This document shows positions 1-5,123 of a stretch of 5,123 bases of DNA, in pieces. The stretch spans positions 1-5,123 of the forward strand of contig CAYHHE010000126.1 of the NCBI GenBank assembly GCA_964356295.1, in the 5' to 3' direction. The stretch comes from CAVQGZ01 sp964356295 (GTDB lineage Bacteria; Actinomycetota; Actinomycetes; Jiangellales; Jiangellaceae). The position numbers were made by a program, and so were the translations under genes. The notes under the pieces were generated by a model. That model had not been told where the DNA came from. It ran no database searches and saw only the letters and a program-made list of their open reading frames with translations. Each line of letters begins with the position of its first letter. Position 1 is the stretch's first letter.

Positions 1-43
1 ACCTCCCAACGCGGCATCGCCGGCTCCGGCCCGGCCCTCGAGG

Positions 44-958
44 ATGGGTCCTAGCAGGCTCGCCCAGCCCTACGCTGCCGGCGTGCACGCCCGACCTGGC
101 TGGTTCGACGCCGAGCTGTTCCCGTTCACCTCGCGCTGGCTCGACCTCGACGGCCACGCCGTCCACTACGTCGACGAGGGCAGCGGCCCGACCCTCCTCA
201 TGCTGCACGGCAACCCCACCTGGAGCTTCCTGTACCGGCGCCTCATCAGCGGGCTGCGCGACGGCTTCCGCTGCCTCGCGCTGGACTACCCCGGGTTCGG
301 GCTGTCCACGGCAGCCCCCGGTTACGGGTTCACGGTGGCCGAGCACTGCCGGCTCGTCCGCCGGTTCGTCGAGGTGCTGGACCTGACCGAGGTGACGCCC
401 GTCGTCCAGGACTGGGGCGGCCCGATCGGCATGGGCGCTGCGATTCGCGACCCCGATCGGTACGCCGGGTTCGTCATCGGCAACACCTACGCCTGGCCCA
501 GCCTGTCACCGGACAAGGCGATCCTGTCCGCGCTCATGGGCAACCGCGTCGTAGGTGAGCTGGTCAACAAGCGGCTCAACCTGTTCGTCGGGCGCATGCT
601 GCCGGTCATGATGCAGCGGACGCTGTCCGACGCCGAGCTAGCCATGTACCGAGGGCCGTTCCCGACCGCTGCCTCCCGCGAGCCGGTTCGGGTCCTGCCG
701 CGGGAGATCCGGACGGCAGGCCCGTTCCTGGCGCGACTCGAGGACGGCCTGCCCCGCGTGACCGACAAGCCCGCGCTGCTGCTGTGGGGTGAGCAGGACA
801 TCGCCTTCAGAGAGCCAGAGCGTCGGCGCTGGCAGTCGCTGCTCACTCACCGGCGGGACCACACCCTGCACGACGCGGGTCACTTCTGGCCGGACGACGC
901 CGGTGAGCAGGCCGCGCAGGTGATCCGAGACTGGTGGGCGACCGACCGCTCCGACTGA
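44..958 (+). CDS. Haloalkane dehalogenase-like alpha/beta hydrolase
   Basis: This 304-aa protein has the full architecture of the haloalkane dehalogenase branch of alpha/beta hydrolases, cytoplasmic enzymes that cleave carbon-halogen bonds through an aspartyl ester. The oxyanion segment HGNPTWSFLYR is at residues 55-65. The nucleophile elbow VVQDWGG (120-126) gives Asp123, the usual dehalogenase nucleophile, followed by Trp124. WGEQD (248-252) gives the acid Asp252 and AGHFWP (278-283) the base His280. Asn57 and Trp124 are the expected halide-binding pair. An acid placed after strand 7 together with the Asn/Trp pair resembles subfamily HLD-III. The length is typical and no signal peptide is visible. 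The ATG at 44 is uncertain: GAGG abuts it with no spacing, the frame stays open to the window edge, and a GTG lies in frame at 83. The substrate is unknown, and an epoxide hydrolase or other hydrolase activity remains possible. The gene converges on the feo operon. Confidence 0.88.
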   Translation: MGPSRLAQPYAAGVHARPGWFDAELFPFTSRWLDLDGHAVHYVDEGSGPTLLMLHGNPTWSFLYRRLISGLRDGFRCLALDYPGFGLSTAAPGYGFTVAEHCRLVRRFVEVLDLTEVTPVVQDWGGPIGMGAAIRDPDRYAGFVIGNTYAWPSLSPDKAILSALMGNRVVGELVNKRLNLFVGRMLPVMMQRTLSDAELAMYRGPFPTAASREPVRVLPREIRTAGPFLARLEDGLPRVTDKPALLLWGEQDIAFREPERRRWQSLLTHRRDHTLHDAGHFWPDDAGEQAAQVIRDWWATDRSD

Positions 959-971
959 ACGGAGCCGGTCG

Positions 972-992
972 GCACGGCGCGGCGGGCCGTGC
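972..992. terminator. Stem-loop between convergent genes
   Basis: A perfect 7-bp inverted repeat, GCACGGC and GCCGTGC, encloses a 7-nt loop in the 42-bp gap between two convergent stop codons (958 on the plus strand, 1001 on the minus strand). It has no T-tract on either side. Such T-poor hairpins between convergent genes are common in high-GC actinobacteria, and this one may end transcription in both directions. The terminator role is inferred from position and symmetry only. Confidence 0.5.
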
Positions 993-1000
993 GCGGCGTC

Positions 1001-1303
1001 CTACCGCGGCGGAACCCCCAGGCTGATGAGGACGGGTCCGCCGCGCGTGCCGGGTGCACCCGAGCCGCAGTGTCCACCCGCGGCAGCACCGGACGCGCAT
1101 GTTCCGCACCCGTCGTCCGGGCAGCCGGTCTGCAGCCGCTGAGACGTGAGGTGTCCGGACGCGACGAGCCGGTCGACGACCATGCCGACCACCCCGACGT
1201 CGAGCCCGGTGCGCTGGGCGATCACAGCCATGCTCCCTGCGCCCACCTCGATCTCGGCGAGGACGGCCCGCATGGGGCTGCTGGCCGGGTGCGCGTGGCT
1301 CAC
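1001..1303 (-). CDS. feoC: FeoC-like winged-helix protein with four-cysteine motif
   Basis: This 100-aa protein is the third gene of the feo operon. Residues 11-57 (from MRAVLAEIE to TSQRL) read as a small winged-helix domain with a helix-turn-helix core, AVIAQRTGLDVGVVGMVVDR (26-45). It is followed by cysteines at 61, 66, 69 and 79 (C-x4-C-x2-C-x9-C). FeoC of enterobacteria has the same order, a winged helix followed by a four-cysteine site reported to bind iron or an Fe-S cluster, and it binds and protects FeoB. The tail after residue 80 is Gly/Pro-rich and without clear structure. The GTG start at 1303 overlaps the feoB stop (GTGA), and no good ribosome binding site precedes it, so translation is probably coupled to feoB. 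The protein could be an oxygen or iron sensor acting on FeoB, or a transcription factor. The assignment rests on context, fold pattern and cysteines. Confidence 0.78.
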   Translation of the reverse strand: MSHAHPASSPMRAVLAEIEVGAGSMAVIAQRTGLDVGVVGMVVDRLVASGHLTSQRLQTGCPDDGCGTCASGAAAGGHCGSGAPGTRGGPVLISLGVPPR

Positions 1304-3240
1304 GAGATCAGCCGACCGACCTGGAACACGGCCACCGCGAGCACCCACGCGGTGCTCATGCTGATGGCGAGGCTGGCGAGCATCCAGCCGGTGCCGATCT
1401 CCCGGCGCTGAGCGGCCAGCGTGGCCACGCACGGGACGTAGGCGAGCAGGAAGGTGAGGAAGGCGAACACGGCGGCCGTGGTGTGCCCGCCGGACGACGC
1501 GGCGAAGTCGGCGCGCAGCTGCTCCCCGAGCTCACCGGGCTGGCTGGGGTCTGCAGGCTCCTCGGCGGCGTAGGTCTGCGCCCACGAGGAGATCACCGCC
1601 TCCTTGGCGATGAACCCGACGATCAGTGCGGACGTGGCGTGCCAGTCCCCGAACCCGGCCGGCTCGAAGGCCGGGGAGATGGCATCGGCGGTGGCGGCGA
1701 ACAGGCTGTCCTCGACCGGGACGTCGGCCAGGCCGCCCTCCTCGCCGGGTGCTGGGATCGCGCTGAGCACCCACACCGCGGCGACCGTGACCACGACGAT
1801 GCCGCCGGCGGTCTGCAGGAACGACCGCACCCGTGCCCACGTCATGATGCCCACCTGGCGAGGCAGCGGCAGGTGGTAGGCGGGCAGGTCGACGACCATG
1901 CTGTCCGCACCCATCGAGCGCCACAGCGTCGAGCGCAGCAGGAACCCGATGCCGATGACCAGGGCGATCGACAGCACGTACATGCCGAAGACCACGTTCC
2001 CGGCGTTGGGGCCGAAGAACGTCGCCCCGACCAGGACGAACACCGTGAGCCGGGCACTGCACGACGTGAACGGGACGAGCAGCGAGGTCAGGATCCGCTG
2101 GCGGGCGTCGGGGAGCACCCGGGTCGCGCTGATCGCGGGGACGTTGCACCCGAAGCCGACGACGAGCGGGAGGAACGCTCGTCCGGGCAGTCCGATGGCA
2201 CGCATTGCCCGGTCGGTCACCACGGCGGCACGGGCCAGGTACCCCGAGGTCTCGAGCAGCGAGAGCAGCACGAACATCAGCGCCATCAGCGGCACGAACG
2301 TGACCAGGGTGCCCACACCCGCGATGAGCCCGTCCACGACGAACCCCTCGACCGGGGTACCGCCAAGTCCGACCCATCCCAGCACCGTGCTGGCGGCCGA
2401 GCTCACCGGCCCGGACACGAAGGAGTCCAGCGCGTCCTGCAAGGGAGCGGCCACGACGGTGGTGACCTGGAAGACCACCCACATCACGGCCAGGAAGATC
2501 AGCGGACCGATGACCGGGGCGGTGGCGTAGCGGTCGATCCTGTCGGTCCAGGTGTCACCACCGGCGCCCTCCCGGATGCTGACCGACTGCATGGCGTGCT
2601 GCACCCAGGTGAACCTGTCGTCGTCCTCGGCGAAGGGGTCGGACTCGTCGACGTCGCGCGGTCGCGGGTCGGGAGCCGGCGCGTCGAGCACTCGTCCCAC
2701 GGTGTCGGCCAGGACGGATGCGCTGCGCCGCTGCCGGGGGTCGACGGCCACCACCGGCGCCCCGAGGGCCGCGGCGAGTGCGGGAGTGTCGAGATCCACG
2801 CCCTGGCGGGCCGCCACGTCCCCCATGGTCAGGGCGACGACTAGGCGCTGCGGGTGCTCGCGCAGCTGGGCGAGCAGGTACAGGCAGCGGGCCAGGTTGG
2901 ACGCGTCCACGACGGCCACGACGACGTCCGGCCGCTCGGTGGGATCGGCGGTGACCAGCAGGTCGCGGGTGAGCTGCTCGTCCGGGGACGTGGGGTTGAG
3001 GCTGGCGGCGCCGGGGAGGTCGACCAGCGTGAGGGGCAGCTCACCGGTGGCCGCCAAGGGCAGGCGCCAGGTCGCCCGGGCGACCTCGACGGTCGTGCCG
3101 GGCCAGTTGCCGATCTGCTGACGCGCTCCGCTGAGCTGGTTGAACAGGGTGGTCTTGCCGACGTTCGCGTTGCCGACCAGGGCGACGAGAGGGCTGCGGG
3201 TGGGGGCTCCGCTCGTGCGGCCGAGAGGAGCCGCGGTCAC
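1300..3240 (-). CDS. feoB: Ferrous iron transport protein B (FeoB)
   Basis: This 646-aa inner-membrane Fe2+ permease carries an N-terminal G domain. Nucleotide-binding motifs are G1 GNANVGKT (23-30), G2 within GNWPGTT (44-50) and G3 DLPG (74-77). The G4 position reads TMGD (138-141) rather than the usual NxxD. An acidic linker follows (about 187-210), then the membrane part from about 243 with many hydrophobic segments to the C terminus. Conserved FeoB core signatures are present: GFGCNVPAISATR (362-374), FTSCSARLTVF (391-401), FIAKEAVISSWAQ (543-555) and YVPCVATLAAQRRE (601-614). Length is slightly below the roughly 700-770 aa of many FeoBs but no domain is missing. The GTG start at 3240 overlaps the feoA stop (GTGA). 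An upstream ATG at 3477 in this frame would read through feoA as low-complexity Arg/Pro sequence and is rejected. The start lacks a clear Shine-Dalgarno sequence, which suggests coupling to feoA translation. Confidence 0.97.
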   Translation of the reverse strand: MTAAPLGRTSGAPTRSPLVALVGNANVGKTTLFNQLSGARQQIGNWPGTTVEVARATWRLPLAATGELPLTLVDLPGAASLNPTSPDEQLTRDLLVTADPTERPDVVVAVVDASNLARCLYLLAQLREHPQRLVVALTMGDVAARQGVDLDTPALAAALGAPVVAVDPRQRRSASVLADTVGRVLDAPAPDPRPRDVDESDPFAEDDDRFTWVQHAMQSVSIREGAGGDTWTDRIDRYATAPVIGPLIFLAVMWVVFQVTTVVAAPLQDALDSFVSGPVSSAASTVLGWVGLGGTPVEGFVVDGLIAGVGTLVTFVPLMALMFVLLSLLETSGYLARAAVVTDRAMRAIGLPGRAFLPLVVGFGCNVPAISATRVLPDARQRILTSLLVPFTSCSARLTVFVLVGATFFGPNAGNVVFGMYVLSIALVIGIGFLLRSTLWRSMGADSMVVDLPAYHLPLPRQVGIMTWARVRSFLQTAGGIVVVTVAAVWVLSAIPAPGEEGGLADVPVEDSLFAATADAISPAFEPAGFGDWHATSALIVGFIAKEAVISSWAQTYAAEEPADPSQPGELGEQLRADFAASSGGHTTAAVFAFLTFLLAYVPCVATLAAQRREIGTGWMLASLAISMSTAWVLAVAVFQVGRLIS

Positions 3241-3467
3241 GCCGGAGGCTCGACGAGGAGCGCGTCCAGGGTGCTGCGGTCGACGGCCATCCGGGACTGC
3301 CCGATGCCGAGGACGCGGCCGCCGCCGCTGGTGCGGCTCATGACGTGGACATCGGTGCCGGGGCGCAGGCCCAGCTCGGCCAGCCGCTGGCGGCGCGGGT
3401 GGGCGGAGGTGTCGGAGAGTCTGGCGGTGGTCCCGAGCGGTACCTGGGTCAGCGTCACAGCGCCCAC
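3237..3467 (-). CDS. feoA: Ferrous iron transport protein A (FeoA)
   Basis: This 76-aa cytoplasmic protein has the SH3-like fold signature of FeoA, the small partner needed for FeoB-dependent Fe2+ uptake. RLAELGLRPGTDVHVM (28-43) matches the conserved R-L-x-x-L-G-hydrophobic-x-P-G segment. GGRVLGIGQSRMAVDR (49-64) matches the following strands, in which G-x-x-hydrophobic-A-hydrophobic is typical. Length is normal for the family. The first start is GTG at 3467, and a second GTG is in frame at 3458. Neither has a Shine-Dalgarno sequence, and the iron box ends seven bases upstream of the first, so a leaderless mRNA beginning at or near the GTG is plausible. The gene leads feoA-feoB-feoC and its last four bases form the feoB start overlap. 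It is probably repressed by an IdeR/DtxR protein with iron bound. Confidence 0.94.
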   Translation of the reverse strand: MGAVTLTQVPLGTTARLSDTSAHPRRQRLAELGLRPGTDVHVMSRTSGGGRVLGIGQSRMAVDRSTLDALLVEPPA

Positions 3468-3474
3468 TGTAGAG

Positions 3475-3493
3475 CAAGGTAAGGCAAACCTAA
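3475..3493 (-). promoter_or_regulatory. DtxR/IdeR-type iron box upstream of feoA
   Basis: Read on the plus strand, CAAGGTAAGGCAAACCTAA matches the DtxR/IdeR operator consensus TTAGGTTAGGCTAACCTAA at 15 of 19 positions, with both AGGT and ACCT half-sites intact. It lies 7 bp upstream of the feoA GTG. On the minus strand TACCTT (3481-3476) is a possible -10 element inside the box, which would put the transcript start at about 3470-3467. A metal-bound DtxR-family repressor sitting here would block the promoter when iron is plentiful. The match and position are seen directly. The regulator is not in this window and is inferred. Confidence 0.85.
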
Positions 3494-3496
3494 TCA

Positions 3497-3510
3497 GGGA
3501 CCTTGGTCCC
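3497..3510. repeat. 14-bp perfect palindrome between hydrolase and feoA
   Basis: GGGACC-TT-GGTCCC is a perfect 6-bp inverted repeat with a 2-bp centre. It lies 8 bp past the stop codon of the membrane-anchored hydrolase and just upstream of the iron box. As RNA it would fold as a 5-bp stem with a 4-nt loop, a weak terminator without a good T-tract. As DNA it lies near the -35 region of the presumed feoA promoter and could be a protein-binding site. The sequence alone does not decide between these. Confidence 0.4.
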
Positions 3511-3518
3511 GGACTGAC

Positions 3519-4448
3519 TCAGCCGGTGGTCCCGCCGAGTGCGTCCAGGGTGGCCTGCACGATCTGCCGCTGGGCGTCCTCCCGCTCGACGGTGGGGTCG
3601 CCGTCCCCGGGTTGGGTGCCGTAGTCCCCGAAGGACGAGTGGACGGCGCCCTCGACCTCGGTGTAGACGGTCTCGGCGGGCAGCAGGTCGGCGCGAGACT
3701 CGATGTCGTGCGGGGTGGTGAGCCCGTCGGCCGACCCCGAGATGGACGCGACCACGAGGTCGTCCCGGTCAGACAGGTCGGCAAGCGGGTAGGAGGCCCA
3801 GAAGACCATCCCCGCGACGTCGGTGCTGCCGGCAGCGAACGAGGACGCGGCGGTGCCGCCGAGGCTGTGTCCGCCGACAGACCACGGGACCTCGTCGGTG
3901 AGGTACTGCTCGGCCGCCCCCGTGCACAGCAGAGCGAGGTCGAACGGGCACTTCAGGACGACCACGCGGTACCCCCGCGCCGCGATGTCACTGGCCAGGG
4001 CCGCGTAGGCGCGAGGGTCGATGCGCGCCCCCGGGTAGAGGACGAACCCGCCCTCCTCTGAGACGGTCGGCGCGTACGTGGTTCGTGTGCGGCTGTCGGT
4101 CACAGTGATGGTGTCGGTCGACTCGAGCGCGTCCAGAGCAACCGGTTCGGCCACGAACGGCTTGAGCCACAGCAGCGTCGCAGCAACCCCGATGCCGCCC
4201 AGGGAAGCCAGCGCGCGGAAGAAGGCGCGGACCCGGCCGGGCTTGGACGGCTTCCTGGGGCGAAGCCCGCCGAACACGAGCCAGAGCCCCAGCATCAGGG
4301 CGAGGGCCAGGCTGAGTGGATACGCCGGGTTGCTGGAGCGCAGCGCGTCCCACGACGTGGCCACGACGGCGATGGGGACCCCGACCAGCGCGACCCCAGG
4401 CAGCACCCGCAGCCATCGCGGACGGTCGAAGGTCGCCGACTCTGCCAC
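3519..4448 (-). CDS. Membrane-anchored alpha/beta hydrolase
   Basis: This protein of about 309 aa has three N-terminal hydrophobic segments (roughly residues 14-32, 44-61 and 80-97) followed by an alpha/beta hydrolase domain. GFVLYPGARIDPRAYAAL begins the domain at about 134. The elbow GGHSLGG holds nucleophile Ser195, GSADGLT gives a likely acid Asp241, and GAVHSSFGDYG gives His270. The pattern fits the Abhydrolase_5-like family of uncharacterised bacterial hydrolases. Basic residues before segment 1 and between segments 2 and 3 (RPRKPSKPGRVR) suggest an N-in topology with the catalytic domain outside the membrane. Two GTG codons lie close together at 4454 and 4448. The first overlaps the AGGGAGG ribosome binding site, while the second follows it by 5 nt, so I chose 4448. 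The substrate is unknown. An esterase or lipase role is a guess from fold only. Confidence 0.85.
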   Translation of the reverse strand: MAESATFDRPRWLRVLPGVALVGVPIAVVATSWDALRSSNPAYPLSLALALMLGLWLVFGGLRPRKPSKPGRVRAFFRALASLGGIGVAATLLWLKPFVAEPVALDALESTDTITVTDSRTRTTYAPTVSEEGGFVLYPGARIDPRAYAALASDIAARGYRVVVLKCPFDLALLCTGAAEQYLTDEVPWSVGGHSLGGTAASSFAAGSTDVAGMVFWASYPLADLSDRDDLVVASISGSADGLTTPHDIESRADLLPAETVYTEVEGAVHSSFGDYGTQPGDGDPTVEREDAQRQIVQATLDALGGTTG

Positions 4449-4453
4449 ACACA

Positions 4454-4460
4454 CCTCCCT
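4454..4460 (-). promoter_or_regulatory. Strong ribosome binding site deciding the hydrolase start
   Basis: On the minus strand AGGGAGG is followed by TGTGT and then GTG at 4448. The spacing of 5 nt suits the GTG at 4448, whereas the GTG at 4454 shares its first base with this site. It is the strongest Shine-Dalgarno match in the window. Confidence 0.7.
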
Positions 4461-4511
4461 GGGGTCGCCGGTGATCGTAGGCCGACGCGTTGACCTCCCG
4501 ACCGCTTGACA

Positions 4512-4525
4512 AACGCGGACGCGTT
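4512..4525. repeat. 14-bp perfect palindrome after the small membrane protein gene
   Basis: AACGCG-GA-CGCGTT is a perfect 6-bp inverted repeat with a 2-bp centre, beginning two bases past the minus-strand stop codon at 4527. On the minus strand the right arm runs into TTTG, so a weak terminator is possible. It is also in the leader of the downstream hydrolase gene and could be an operator. A further ACGCGT lies nearby at 4486-4491. Confidence 0.4.
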
Positions 4526-4526
4526 C

Positions 4527-4925
4527 TCAGGCCGTGCCTAGCCCCTGATCCGGCTGCAGGTAGATCCAGAACCGGACCGTGTGCAGCCCGAAGAGAGTCG
4601 CCACCGCTCCACGGCGGAGGGCTTCGTGACCGATCGGACGTCCGGACGCGGCCTCGCACGTCTCCTCATCCAGGACGAGGCGGGCCGTGGTTGCCGATGC
4701 GGCCGCCGCGGCGACGGCTTCGAGCCACAGGAGGGCGGCTGGTGCAGGTCGCAGCACCTGCGGCGCCCCGATGGCGATGAGGACGACGTCCCTGACGAGC
4801 AGCCCGACGCACGCCGCCTCCACGACGACCGCGCCTCGTCGACCGAAGCGCCGGATTACCGCCTGGGTGAGCGGATACCCCAGGGCGCTGACCACGAGCA
4901 CGCCATGACCTATCCATAGAGGCAT
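4527..4925 (-). CDS. Small hypothetical membrane protein
   Basis: I do not recognise this 132-aa protein. It has hydrophobic segments at about residues 3-19, 30-53 and 60-76, the last Ala-rich, followed by a more polar stretch with acidic residues (LDEETCEA) and an end containing GLHTVRFWIYLQPD. It is probably an integral membrane protein with three segments and perhaps a fourth short hydrophobic stretch near 108-122. I chose the ATG at 4925 because GAGG lies 6 nt upstream with good spacing. A longer reading from GTG at 5045 (172 aa) would abut the tRNA, and its extra 40 codons have lower third-position GC (about 75 percent) and no hydrophobic or conserved look. The downstream hydrolase, 78 bp away on the same strand, might be co-transcribed. 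No function can be assigned. Confidence 0.65.
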   Translation of the reverse strand: MPLWIGHGVLVVSALGYPLTQAVIRRFGRRGAVVVEAACVGLLVRDVVLIAIGAPQVLRPAPAALLWLEAVAAAAASATTARLVLDEETCEAASGRPIGHEALRRGAVATLFGLHTVRFWIYLQPDQGLGTA

Positions 4926-4993
4926 GGTCGTCCTCGTCTTCTCGGTCAACTGCCGTACCGCGGGATCAGCCAAGGTCCGAGCCGCGACCTCAG

Positions 4994-5015
4994 ACTGCCA
5001 TGATTGCGTGGCAGT
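4994..5015. repeat. Inverted repeat in the divergent intergenic region
   Basis: ACTGCCA and TGGCAGT form a perfect 7-bp inverted repeat around an 8-bp spacer. It lies in the 120-bp gap between the small membrane protein gene and the tRNA gene, 30 bp before the tRNA. Nothing else was recognised in this gap, and no convincing -35/-10 pair could be placed in either direction. The size and spacing would suit a dimeric regulator, but chance is possible. Confidence 0.35.
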
Positions 5016-5045
5016 GGGCTCCGGTGGACGGCTGCGCAAGCCCAC

Positions 5046-5118
5046 GGGCCTCTAGCTCAATTGGCAGAGCAGCGGACTTTTAATCCGCGGGTTGTGGGTT
5101 CGAGTCCCACGGGGCCCA
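5046..5118 (+). tRNA. tRNA-Lys (anticodon UUU)
   Basis: The 73-nt cloverleaf is complete. The acceptor stem GGGCCTC (5046-5052) pairs with GGGGCCC (5111-5117) with one G-T pair. The D arm is GCTC/GAGC, and the anticodon stem GCGGA/TCCGC encloses the loop CTTTTAA with anticodon TTT at 5079-5081. The T arm GTGGG/CCCAC encloses TTCGAGT, and the discriminator base is A5118. CCA is not encoded, as the next bases are CCCCT, so a CCA-adding enzyme is needed. It reads lysine codons AAA and AAG. Confidence 0.97.
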
Positions 5119-5123
5119 CCCCT

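Noticed and set aside
1304..1432. Extension of the FeoC-like protein to a start at 1432
   Set aside because: The added residues are out-of-frame reading of the feoB 3' end with no structure. The GTG at 1303 gives the same overlap as the feoA/feoB junction.
1483..2844. Long plus-strand open frame of 453 codons opposite feoB
   Set aside because: It is antisense to unmistakable FeoB motifs, its product is a His/Arg/Gly/Asp-rich low-complexity chain with no domain, and such open frames are expected opposite high-GC coding sequence.
3241..3477. N-terminal extension of FeoB from an ATG at 3477
   Set aside because: The 79 extra residues are Arg/Pro-rich out-of-frame reading of feoA. The GTG at 3240 gives a normal FeoB start and a GTGA overlap.
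4506..4511. TTGACA, a perfect -35 hexamer on the plus strand
   Set aside because: No -10 element lies at usable spacing, and no plus-strand gene follows for more than 500 bp.
4474..4512. TTGTCA (4512-4507) and TACGAT (4479-4474) as a minus-strand promoter for the hydrolase
   Set aside because: The spacer is 27 bp, far from the usual 16-19, so I did not annotate it. TACGAT alone could still be a -10 element.
5046..5118. tRNA-Lys 3' end as an integration site of a mobile element
   Set aside because: The window stops five bases after the gene, and no integrase or direct repeat of the tRNA end is visible.

Overview
The window is a high-GC stretch with GTG starts, tightly packed genes and a DtxR/IdeR-type iron box. 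It looks like the chromosome of an actinobacterium; the genus cannot be read from the sequence. I see six protein genes and one tRNA, with no insertion sequence, CRISPR array, prophage gene or rRNA.

Layout. A haloalkane dehalogenase-like alpha/beta hydrolase (44-958, +) faces the end of a minus-strand ferrous-iron uptake operon, feoA-feoB-feoC (3467 down to 1001). A GC-rich stem-loop lies in the 42-bp gap between the two convergent stops. The feo genes overlap by the same four bases (GTGA) at both junctions. An iron box (3475-3493) sits directly upstream of feoA and overlaps its likely promoter. Further upstream on the minus strand are a membrane-anchored alpha/beta hydrolase (4448-3519) and a small unrecognised membrane protein (4925-4527). 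At the right edge a tRNA-Lys(UUU) gene (5046-5118, +) diverges from the small membrane protein.

How the genes work together. FeoB is the membrane permease for Fe2+ with an N-terminal G domain. FeoA is its small cytoplasmic SH3-like partner. The third gene encodes a winged-helix protein with four cysteines that matches the architecture of FeoC. The operator implies repression when iron is sufficient, through a DtxR/IdeR protein. The two hydrolases and the small membrane protein have no visible functional link to iron uptake.

Most of the window is ordinary core or accessory chromosome, and I found no clearly new multi-gene system. The points most worth checking are the FeoC-like protein with its cysteine array, the Thr-for-Asn change in the FeoB G4 motif, the iron box abutting a probably leaderless feoA start, and two similar perfect palindromes placed just after two successive minus-strand stop codons.
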